Source: Rubrobacter sp. (GTDB lineage Bacteria; Actinomycetota; Rubrobacteria; Rubrobacterales; Rubrobacteraceae). From it: a stretch of 10,433 nt of DNA. The stretch is from contig JADDPU010000458.1 of the NCBI GenBank assembly GCA_016781725.1, forward strand, positions 517 through 10,949. The letters are read 5' to 3'. The stretch's first letter is position 1. Every line of letters begins with the position of its first letter. The notes under the pieces are model-generated. The model saw only the letters and a program-made list of their open reading frames with translations. It did not search any database and was not told the DNA's origin. Positions 1-6,341 of the stretch are shown here, one piece after another. Both the position numbers and the translations under genes were made by a program.

Positions 1-701
1 CCTTGCCTGAGGACTTTGATCGCAAGATCATAAAGACCGCCGAGCTGGGCGTCCGCGCCGAGGATGTTCGGGAGAGCGCCGCCAGGGCGCAGGGGGTCGC
101 GGCGCGTTACGGCGGCAGCGTCTTGAGCTCGCGGGTGAGCAAGGGCGGCGACTCCGTCTACGCGGACCTTACGCTTTCGGTCCCCTCCCGCGAGTTCGAG
201 GCCGCGCTCGACGAGTTGCGGGACCTGGGCAAAGAGGTCACGACCGACGCCGTAAGCGGCGAGGATGTGACGGAGGAGTTCGTCGACCTCGAGGCCCGCG
301 AGCGGAACCTTTTGGCGGCGGAAGAGAGCCTGCTCCGGCTCTACGACGAGGCGAAGAGCGTGGGAGATACGCTCGCGGTCCAGCGCGAGCTAACGAACGT
401 CCGCGGGGAGATCGAGCAGGTGCAGGGGCGGATCGCCTACCTGGAGGATCGCGCCGCTCTCTCCCAGATCTTCCTCACCATAGAGCCGCTGCCGGGCCCG
501 CCGGAGCCCGCCTGGGACCCTGGTGCCGTCGCGGCGCGGGCCTGGGGCGCCTCGCTCGGCGTCCTCGAGGCGTTGGCGACCGCCGTTATCTCGGCCTTGG
601 TCTTCGGCTGGTGGCTCGCCCCCGCCCTCGTCGCGGGGCTCCTGTTGTGGAGGAGGCGGAGCCGGGGACCGGCTGTCCAGGATCACCCCCCGGCCCCTTG
701 A
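1..701 (+). CDS. DUF4349 domain-containing membrane protein (5' partial)
   Basis: The gene is cut by the left edge of the window. The visible part begins exactly where the DUF4349 domain usually begins (DRKIIKTAELGVRAEDV), whereas family members normally have an N-terminal signal or lipoprotein peptide first. The TTG at position 3 is therefore unlikely to be the real start. About the first 160 visible residues form the extracytoplasmic domain. A charged, heptad-like stretch (about residues 95-150: LEARERNLLAAEES, then VQRELTNVRGEIEQVQGRI) looks like the coiled coil typical of the family. A hydrophobic helix follows (about 183-215), then a short basic cytoplasmic tail (WRRRSRG) and a proline-rich end. 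The expected topology is a surface domain anchored by a C-terminal membrane helix. The molecular function of DUF4349 proteins is not established. The gene ends 60 bp before the stop of the convergent Rieske gene, so the two are unrelated transcriptionally. Confidence 0.9.
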   Translation, partial: LPEDFDRKIIKTAELGVRAEDVRESAARAQGVAARYGGSVLSSRVSKGGDSVYADLTLSVPSREFEAALDELRDLGKEVTTDAVSGEDVTEEFVDLEARERNLLAAEESLLRLYDEAKSVGDTLAVQRELTNVRGEIEQVQGRIAYLEDRAALSQIFLTIEPLPGPPEPAWDPGAVAARAWGASLGVLEALATAVISALVFGWWLAPALVAGLLLWRRRSRGPAVQDHPPAP

Positions 702-761
702 GGACGCCGTGGGGTCCCGCCCCAAGACGTGTACGAAGACGGGAGGAGCGGTAGTTGCCGG

Positions 762-1939
762 CTACAGGGCGGCTTCGGGGGCCCGGCTCGAGGGGCGGGC
801 GACCCCGCCCTCGAGGTAGCCGTTGGCTACCATGGTGATCAGCTGGTAGACGGCGTCCTCGCGGGGCGAGAGGGGGCCGCGCCGGTAGCCGCGCGAGGAG
901 ACGCCTCTCTGCACGGCCTCGCAGGCGTGCCAGTCCTGGCGGTTGGTGACGTCCCAGAAGTCGCTGGCGTAGGAGGGATCGAAGCCCTCCCGCCCCAGCG
1001 ACTCGGGCGCGAAGAGCCACTCGCACTCGACGCGCGTGCGGTCTGGGGCTAGGGGCTCGAGGCGGTGGGTCATCACATAATCGGGGTGGAGGCTTATCAG
1101 GAGGTTAGGGAAGAGCTGGAAGTAGTAGACCGTGCGGTCCTGCCCCTCTGCGAGGCCTGGCAGGTTGGGGGCGTGGCTCTTGCCGTCGAGCGACATGGTC
1201 TCCACACCCTCGTAGAGGTCCATGGGGCCCCCGATCCAGGCCCCCTCGGGCTCGAGGTTGTCGCCGCCGCTGGTCGGCGGGCTCACCTCGCACAGCTCGG
1301 GGTGGATGGAGGAGCAGTGGTAGCACTCGTGGTAGTTCTCGGCAGGATCTTCCAGTTGGCCGAGATCTCGTAGTCGTGGCGGGCGGCGACCACAAGCTCC
1401 TCGCAGCCGTGGTTTCGGACCAACTCCTCGAGGTTGCCGGCGTGCTCCTCGAAAGGGGGGGCTTCGCCGCTGGCGTTGGCGAAGAGCCAGCCCTGCCACT
1501 CCACGACGCGCAGCGGGACGAGGGAGTGCTCGCCCTTGTCGAAACCCTCGGACCTGCCGAAGCCCGGCGCCCCCTTGAGCCCGCCGTCGAGCCCGTAGGC
1601 CCAGGCGTGGTAGGGGCAGCGGACGAACTTGCCGCAGGCCTGGCCGCCAACGGGAAGGAGCTCGTGCCCGCGGTGGCGGCAGACGTTGTAGAAGGCGCGC
1701 AGCTCACCGTCCTCGCCGCGCACCAGGAGGACGGACTCGTGGCCCAGAGCGACGGCGCGCTGGTCGCCGGGGTCGCGCAGACCGGCGGAGCGCCCCACGC
1801 AGACCCAGCTCCGGTCGAAGAAGTGCTCCTGCTCCCAGCGCAGCACTGACGGGTCGGTGTAAGCCTCGGCGGGGAGGGTGCTGCTCCGGCCGAAAGGGGC
1901 CAGGGAGGGGGCTAGAAGCTCGCGGGCTATAGGCGTCAC
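762..1939 (-). pseudogene. Rieske non-haem iron oxygenase, alpha subunit (single-base frameshift)
   Basis: The GTG start at 1939 follows a strong ribosome binding site (GGGAGGA, four bases away). The first reading frame encodes residues 1-199, with the Rieske [2Fe-2S] ligands C87-R-H89 and C108-PY-H111. It then runs into a wrong frame just after the conserved ISANWKIL. The correct continuation, AENYHECYHCSSIHPE, lies in the next frame and stays open to the TAG at 762. Restoring one base near 1343 gives an intact 392-residue protein. Its mononuclear iron ligands would be H208 and H213 (H-x4-H) plus probably D336 in NRQDWHACEAVQ. The family inserts one oxygen into C-H or N-methyl substrates using electrons from a separate reductase. 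The C-terminal part (CEAVQRGVSS, then GPLSP) resembles the glycine betaine/stachydrine/choline type more than ring dioxygenases with a beta subunit; this is my judgement from motifs. No reductase gene is visible nearby. Both halves keep good coding character, so either a sequencing error or a very recent mutation is possible. Confidence 0.85.
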
Positions 1940-1980
1940 TTAGTCCTCCCCTCCGTCCGGACCTCGTGCCCGGATAGACG

Positions 1981-1986
1981 ACTTTA
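1981..1986 (-). promoter_or_regulatory. Candidate -10 element for the Rieske oxygenase gene
   Basis: On the minus strand the sequence reads GCTAAAGT, giving a TAAAGT hexamer (TANNNT pattern) 41 bp before the GTG start at 1939. It sits almost back-to-back with the -10 candidate of the divergent gene. No convincing -35 is seen at 17 bp; TTGTAC lies 20 bp upstream. This is an inference from pattern only. Confidence 0.3.
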
Positions 1987-1988
1987 GC

Positions 1989-1997
1989 TGCTAGAAT
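1989..1997 (+). promoter_or_regulatory. Candidate extended -10 element for the FAD oxidoreductase gene
   Basis: TGCTAGAAT reads as an extended -10 (TGn plus TAGAAT), ending 45 bp before the ATG at 2043. An extended -10 could explain why no good -35 is seen at the proper distance (CCCGGA at 17 bp). The predicted leader would be about 38 nucleotides and includes the palindrome TTGTACAA at 2005-2012, a possible operator. Confidence 0.35.
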
Positions 1998-2042
1998 GCC
2001 GCAATTGTACAAGAAACGTCATAGTCTCGACGAGGGAGCGCG

Positions 2043-3698
2043 ATGGTCTCGGACGGTTTGCGTTGCGACGCTGTGGTCGTGGGCGGGGGGCACAACGGGC
2101 TGGTGTGCGCGGCGTACCTCGCCCGGGCCGGCCTCAAGACGGTAGTACTGGAGCGGCGTCACCTGGTCGGGGGGGCCGCGGTAACGGAGGAGGTGTGGCC
2201 CGGCTACAAAGTCTCGACAGCCTCCTACGTGGTGAGCTTGTTGTCGGCGCGGATCGTGAGGGAGCTGAACCTCCCGAAATACGGCTACCACGTCTACCCG
2301 CTCGACCCTGCGTACTTCGCCCCCTTCGAGGACGGCTCGGGCTTTCTGCTGTGGGACGACCCCGGGTTGGCGGCGGAGGAGATAGGGAAGATCAACCCGC
2401 AGGACGGGCGCGCCTACCTCGAGTACAACCGCGAGCTTGCCGAGCTCGCCGAGCTCGTGCAACCCCTACTCTACAGGAGGCCCCCCGACCCCGGCGTCCG
2501 CTCCTTCGCCGACGTGCTCGAGGCGCTCTCTTTGGGGCGCTACGCCTTCGGCAACCGCAAGAGCATCTCGAGGCTCGTCGACCTCATGACGATGAGCTGC
2601 GCGGACTTTCTCGAGCGCTACTTCGTGGACGAGCGCATCAAGGGCGCTCTTGCCCCTGGGGGTGTGATCGGCATGTGGGGCGGCCCGATGAGCCCGGGCT
2701 CGGCCTACGTCCTGCTGCACCACCGCATGGGCGAGACCGACGGCGTCACCGGCGGCTGGGGCTTCGTGCGCGGGGGGATGGGCGGCGTCTCCGAGGCTAT
2801 AGCTGCCTCGGCGCGGGCAGCAGGGGCCGAGATCCGCACGAACGCCGAGGTCGTAGCCGTGGACGTCTCGGAAGGCGGCCGGGCGACCGGCGTCACCCTG
2901 GCCGACGGCACCACGCTCGAGGCGGGCTTGGTCATCTCGGGCGCCCACCCCGAGACGACGCTCCTCTCGCTAGTCGGGGAGGGACACTTGCCTTCCGGGC
3001 TCGCGGACGAGCTTCGGGGCTTCAGGAGCCGGAGCCCGTCTGCCAAGGTCAACTTCGCGCTCTCCGAGCTGCCGGACCTCACGGCGATGCCGGGAAAGGA
3101 CCTCGGGCCGCAGCACCCTGAGATCATGATCAGCCCAACCCTCGAGTACCTGGAGAAGGCGTGGGACGACGCCAAGTACGGCCGGGTCTCGGAGGGGCCG
3201 ATGATCGACGCGGTAATACCTACGACCAAGGACCCGACCATCGCCCCCGAGGGCAAGCACATAATGACCTGCTTCGTGCAGTACGTTCCCTACGAGCTTA
3301 GGGACGGAAGCTGGGACGACGGCGGGCGCGACCTCGTCGCCGAGCGGGTCACCGACAAGCTCACCGAGTTCGCCCCGAACTTCAGGGACTCGGTCATAGA
3401 GCGCCAGGTCTTGTCACCCTACGACCTGGAGCAGCGCTTCGGCCTGATCGGGGGCAACATCTTCCAGGGGGAGATGTCCTTGGACCAGCTCTTCTCCTTC
3501 CGGCCCACCCCCGAGCTCGCCGGCTACAAGACGCCAGTGGACGGCCTCTACCTCTGCGGCTCGGGGACCCACCCGGGGGGCGGGGTCATGGGCATCCCAG
3601 GGTACAACGCCTCGAAGGTAGTCTTGGCCGACCACAAAAACGCCGAGAGGAGGCGCAGGATCCGGGAGCGCATAAGCCGTTCGTACTCGCGCCGATAA
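2043..3698 (+). CDS. FAD/NAD(P)-dependent oxidoreductase, PYROXD2/phytoene desaturase-like
   Basis: The ATG at 2043 follows GAGGGAG at 2032-2038. The 551-residue product opens with a Rossmann dinucleotide-binding fold: VVVGGGHNGL (residues 11-20) is the GxGxxG loop and E37 at the end of strand 2 is placed to hold the FAD ribose. A second FAD-contact segment lies near the C terminus (VDGLYLCGSGTHPGGGV, then GIPGYNASK), the signature of the COG1233 amine-oxidase-like superfamily that includes phytoene desaturases and PYROXD2. Length and motifs fit full-length bacterial PYROXD2-type proteins. No membrane segment or export signal is seen, so a cytoplasmic enzyme is expected. The substrate is unknown; no carotenoid genes are nearby, so carotenoid desaturation is not supported. 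It is divergent from the Rieske gene, which suggests shared regulation, and lies 84 bp before the ABC transporter genes. Confidence 0.93.
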   Translation: MVSDGLRCDAVVVGGGHNGLVCAAYLARAGLKTVVLERRHLVGGAAVTEEVWPGYKVSTASYVVSLLSARIVRELNLPKYGYHVYPLDPAYFAPFEDGSGFLLWDDPGLAAEEIGKINPQDGRAYLEYNRELAELAELVQPLLYRRPPDPGVRSFADVLEALSLGRYAFGNRKSISRLVDLMTMSCADFLERYFVDERIKGALAPGGVIGMWGGPMSPGSAYVLLHHRMGETDGVTGGWGFVRGGMGGVSEAIAASARAAGAEIRTNAEVVAVDVSEGGRATGVTLADGTTLEAGLVISGAHPETTLLSLVGEGHLPSGLADELRGFRSRSPSAKVNFALSELPDLTAMPGKDLGPQHPEIMISPTLEYLEKAWDDAKYGRVSEGPMIDAVIPTTKDPTIAPEGKHIMTCFVQYVPYELRDGSWDDGGRDLVAERVTDKLTEFAPNFRDSVIERQVLSPYDLEQRFGLIGGNIFQGEMSLDQLFSFRPTPELAGYKTPVDGLYLCGSGTHPGGGVMGIPGYNASKVVLADHKNAERRRRIRERISRSYSRR

Positions 3699-3703
3699 AC
3701 CGC

Positions 3704-3709
3704 TATAGT
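3704..3709 (+). promoter_or_regulatory. Candidate -10 element for the ABC transporter operon
   Basis: GCTATAGT contains TATAGT, 73 bp before the GTG at 3783 and just after the stop of the preceding gene. The best upstream match is TTCGTA at 18 bp spacing, which agrees with TTGACA at three positions. The leader contains a small hairpin (TGCCC gga GGGCA, 3732-3744). The element suggests the transporter genes can be transcribed separately from the FAD oxidoreductase gene. Confidence 0.35.
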
Positions 3710-3782
3710 GCAAAGTATTGAAGGCATAGGTTGCCCGGAGGGCATCGAGTCGGGAGAGGCAAGCATAAAGGGGAAGAACAAC

Positions 3783-4673
3783 GTGCACAGGATGCAGAGG
3801 CTGGCGTCGCTGGTCGCCGTGCTAGCGGCCCTGGTTGTAGTCTCCGCCTGCGGCGGCGGGGGAGGCTCCGCGGGGGGAGGTTCCGCAGGGGATGGAGGGG
3901 GCGGCGATCTCCTCCAGCAGGTCAAGGAGTCGGGTGTTCTGCGCGTCTCGACCGACCCGGCCTATCCGCCGCAGTCCTTCCAGACGGAGACCGGCGATTT
4001 CAAGGGCTTCGACATAGACGTGGCCGAGGAGATCGCCAAGCGCATGGGTGTCGAGGTCGAGTGGCAGACGCCCTCCTGGGACGTCATCACCGCGGGCAAC
4101 TGGAACGGCAGGTGGGATCTCAGCGTGGGCTCGATGACCCCGACCCCGGATCGGAGGAAGGTCTTGCACTTCTCCCCGGCCTACTACTACGTCCCGGCGG
4201 CGGCGGCCGTCCACGAGAGCAACACCGACATTACCGACCCCGCGACCGACCTGGACGGGAAGACCATCGGGGTCTGCGGCGCCTGCACCTACGAGGCTTA
4301 CCTCGAGGGCGCGCTCGACATCCCCGGAGAGTACGAGTACGTGGTGGAGAACCCGCAGATACGCACCTACGACACCGACTCCTCTGCCATCCAGGACCTC
4401 GCGCTCGGGGACGGGGTGCGCCTCGACGCGGTGATGAGCTCCCTGTACACGCTCGAGGAGGCGCGGAAGTCCGGCACCCCGATAAAGGTAGTAGGCGACC
4501 CCCTCTTCTACGAGCCTCTGGCCGCCGCCATAGACAAGGAGGCCCCGGCCGACCCGCAGCCCCTCGTCGAGGAGGTGAGCAGCATCATAAACGAGATGCA
4601 CCAGGACGGGACCCTAACGAAGCTCTCCGAGAAGTGGTACGGCATAGACCTGACCAAGAAGCAGGGCGCCTGA
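3783..4673 (+). CDS. ABC transporter substrate-binding lipoprotein, polar amino acid family (SBP family 3)
   Basis: I place the start at GTG 3783, six bases after AAGGGGAAG. The in-frame GTG at 3708 lies inside the candidate -10 and would put 25 charged residues before the signal peptide. The 296-residue product has a lipoprotein signal (hydrophobic residues 7-20, lipobox VSAC with C23), then a Gly/Ser linker to about residue 41 and a two-lobe periplasmic-binding fold. Family landmarks are LRVSTDPAYPPQSF (53-66), GFDIDVAEEIAKRMG (75-89), SMTPTPDRRKVLHFSPAY (117-134), with R124/R125 at the ligand carboxylate-binding position, and the C-terminal GTLTKLSEKWYG. Two points are odd. The ligand-binding Asp expected at the end of the DAVxxD segment (D161 in HisJ) is serine here (S220). 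The conserved binding loop around residue 165 reads VCGACTY, a CxxC pair. The ligand may therefore differ from ordinary L-amino acids. It is the first gene of the transporter operon. Confidence 0.93.
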   Translation: MHRMQRLASLVAVLAALVVVSACGGGGGSAGGGSAGDGGGGDLLQQVKESGVLRVSTDPAYPPQSFQTETGDFKGFDIDVAEEIAKRMGVEVEWQTPSWDVITAGNWNGRWDLSVGSMTPTPDRRKVLHFSPAYYYVPAAAAVHESNTDITDPATDLDGKTIGVCGACTYEAYLEGALDIPGEYEYVVENPQIRTYDTDSSAIQDLALGDGVRLDAVMSSLYTLEEARKSGTPIKVVGDPLFYEPLAAAIDKEAPADPQPLVEEVSSIINEMHQDGTLTKLSEKWYGIDLTKKQGA

Positions 4674-4769
4674 TCCCGGTTCCCTTAGACGACCATCTCG
4701 ACCCTCGCTAACATAAGGGACCGCCTGGAGGCGCGGTCGGCGCGCTACTCGTTCCGCGCCAAGCTGGCA

Positions 4770-5534
4770 GTGGTGTGGGCCCTGATCTTCGTCGCGCTCG
4801 CGGTCCTCTTCGTGGCCTTCCAATTCGACACAGCATTCATGCTGCAGTGGCTGCCCTTCATCCTGGCCGGCGTGCCGCTGACGATCCTGATCTCCGTGCT
4901 TGGCATCCTGCTCGCCATCCCCCTCGCGCTGCTCGGCGCCCTGGGGCGGCTCTCGGCCAACCCCGTCTTCAACGGCATCAGCGGCTTCTACGTCTCCTTC
5001 GTCCGCGGGACGCCGCTGATAGTCCAGATCTTCTTTATCTACCTGGGCCTCCCGCAGCTCGCCCAGTACGCGCCGGGCCCGCTGCAGAACCTCTTTATCT
5101 TAGGGACGATAACCTCGGGGGTTCTGGCCCTGGGGATCAACTACGGGGCGTACATGGCGGAGATCTTCCGCGCCGGCATCCAGTCTGTCGGGCACGGGCA
5201 GATCGAGGCGGCGCAAGCTCTTGGGATGACGCGGGCGCAGACGATGCGCAGGATCGTGCTCCCGCAGGCGATCCGGGTCATCATCCCGCCTACGGGCAAC
5301 GAGTTCATAGCCATGATCAAGGACTCCTCGCTGGTCGGCATCGTCGGCACCCAGGAGCTTTTCTTCCGGGCTTCGAAGATCGGGCGCCAGTACTTCCAGA
5401 ACCTGGAGACGCTGGTCGTGGCGGCCATGATCTACTGGGCCCTGACTAGCATCTTCTCGTATTTCCAGGGGCGCCTGGAGAGGCGGCTCGCCACGGGCTA
5501 CGTCAGGGAGCGCGGGGGGCCGCATGGGCACTGA
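4770..5534 (+). CDS. ABC transporter permease, polar amino acid (HisM/GlnP) family
   Basis: This is the membrane channel subunit of the importer, probably working as a homodimer because only one permease gene is present. From GTG 4770 the product is 254 residues with about five hydrophobic segments. It has the family's RGTPLIVQIFFIYLGLP segment (79-95), the EAA coupling loop that contacts the ATPase (EAAQALGMTRAQTMRRIVLPQA, about 146-167), and FIAMIKDSSLVG (179-190). The start is uncertain. GTG 4770 has no ribosome binding site and begins inside the first membrane helix. The same frame is open upstream to a stop at 4686 and encodes a plausible basic cytoplasmic N terminus (RDRLEARSARYSFRAKL) but no ATG, GTG or TTG. 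CTG 4725 after AAGGGA is one candidate. The gene lies 96 bp after the binding-protein gene and overlaps the ATPase gene by 11 bp. Confidence 0.92.
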   Translation: MVWALIFVALAVLFVAFQFDTAFMLQWLPFILAGVPLTILISVLGILLAIPLALLGALGRLSANPVFNGISGFYVSFVRGTPLIVQIFFIYLGLPQLAQYAPGPLQNLFILGTITSGVLALGINYGAYMAEIFRAGIQSVGHGQIEAAQALGMTRAQTMRRIVLPQAIRVIIPPTGNEFIAMIKDSSLVGIVGTQELFFRASKIGRQYFQNLETLVVAAMIYWALTSIFSYFQGRLERRLATGYVRERGGPHGH

Positions 5535-6288
5535 GGCGCGGCCCGTGGTTAGCCTGAGGGGGGTACGCAAGACCTTCGGCGAAAACGAGGTCTTGAAGGG
5601 CGTGAACCTCGACGTGGCCCCGGGGGAGGTCGTCGTGATCTTCGGCCGCTCGGGCTCGGGCAAGAGCACGCTGCTCAGGTGCATCAACCTGCTCGAGGAA
5701 CCGACCTCGGGGAGCGTGGAGGTGGCCGGCATCCGCTACGAGGCCGGGCAGGGTAATCGCCGCAAGCGCAACACTATGCGCGAGATCCGATCCCGCACCG
5801 GGATGGTCTTCCAGGACTTCAACCTCTTCCCGCACCTGAGCGCTATAGAGAACGTAATCGAGGCCCCGATAACCGTGAAGGGGATGCCAAGGGCGGAGGC
5901 GGAGCGGCTGGGGATGCGCTTTCTGGAGAAGGTAGGTGTTGCGGAGAAGCGCGACGAGCACCCCATAAGGCTCTCGGGCGGGCAGAAGCAGCGGGTCGCC
6001 ATCGCCCGCGCCCTGGCCATGCAGCCCGAGGTGATGCTCTTCGACGAGCCAACCTCCGCCCTCGACCCCGAGCTTATCGGGGAGGTGCTGGCCGTGATGA
6101 AGGACCTCGCCCTTGAGTCGGGCACTACGATGGTGGTGGTTACGCACGAGATGGGCTTCGCCCGCGAGGTCGCCAACCGGATGGCCTTTATGCACGAGGG
6201 GAACCTTATAGAGGAGGGCCCCCCCGCCGAGCTGGTAGGCGGGGCCAAAGACCCCCGCACGCGACGCTTCTTGGAGGCCGTACTGTAG
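5524..6288 (+). CDS. ABC transporter ATP-binding protein, polar amino acid (GlnQ/HisP) family
   Basis: The ATG at 5524 overlaps the permease stop, a sign of translational coupling. The 254-residue product is a complete nucleotide-binding domain of normal length for the family. It has Walker A GRSGSGKST (41-49), Q-loop Q97 in MVFQDFNLFPH, signature LSGGQKQR (150-157), Walker B VMLFDE (170-175), D-loop SALD (178-181) and switch histidine H208 in VVVTHE. All catalytic positions are intact. The combination FQDFNLFPH with LSGGQKQRVAIARALAM is typical of amino acid importers of the GlnQ/HisP group rather than exporters. The protein should sit at the cytoplasmic face and power uptake with the binding protein and permease encoded just upstream. 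It is the last gene of the operon and is convergent with yidC. Confidence 0.97.
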   Translation: MGTEARPVVSLRGVRKTFGENEVLKGVNLDVAPGEVVVIFGRSGSGKSTLLRCINLLEEPTSGSVEVAGIRYEAGQGNRRKRNTMREIRSRTGMVFQDFNLFPHLSAIENVIEAPITVKGMPRAEAERLGMRFLEKVGVAEKRDEHPIRLSGGQKQRVAIARALAMQPEVMLFDEPTSALDPELIGEVLAVMKDLALESGTTMVVVTHEMGFAREVANRMAFMHEGNLIEEGPPAELVGGAKDPRTRRFLEAVL

Positions 6289-6307
6289 AGTTCCGGCTCC
6301 GGGCTAT

Positions 6308-6324
6308 CCGCAGCACCGCTGCGG
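6308..6324. terminator. Candidate hairpin between convergent ATPase and yidC genes
   Basis: CCGCAG and CTGCGG form a perfect 6-bp stem with a 5-base loop (CACCG), 19 bp after the ATPase stop and 17 bp after the yidC stop on the other strand. There is no T-tract on either side, so intrinsic termination is uncertain. A larger repeat pair encloses it (CCGGCTCC 6293-6300 with GGAGCCGG 6353-6360). Confidence 0.35.
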
Positions 6325-6341
6325 CGAGGGCCGGGGGCGTC

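Noticed and set aside
702..761. Terminator between the DUF4349 and Rieske genes
   Set aside because: Only a 4-bp GGGG/CCCC pairing is seen, with no T-tract, which is too weak in GC-rich DNA to call.
1335..1350. Programmed ribosomal frameshift in the Rieske gene
   Set aside because: No slippery sequence or downstream pseudoknot-like signal is seen, and Rieske oxygenases are not known to use frameshifting.
2063..3121. A 352-codon open frame overlapping the FAD oxidoreductase gene in another frame
   Set aside because: The product is Arg/Gly/Pro-rich with no domain, and the main frame carries intact FAD-binding motifs at both ends.
3708..3782. GTG 3708 as the start of the binding-protein gene
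   Set aside because: It lies within the candidate -10, has no ribosome binding site, and would put 25 polar residues ahead of the lipoprotein signal peptide. GTG 3783 has a good site and gives a standard signal.
3731..4711. A 326-codon open frame overlapping the binding-protein gene in another frame
   Set aside because: It has Arg-rich low-complexity composition, while the chosen frame has a lipobox and all family-3 binding-protein motifs.
5503..6195. A 230-codon open frame antisense to the ABC ATPase gene
   Set aside because: The sense strand has every ATPase motif; the antisense product has no recognisable domain.
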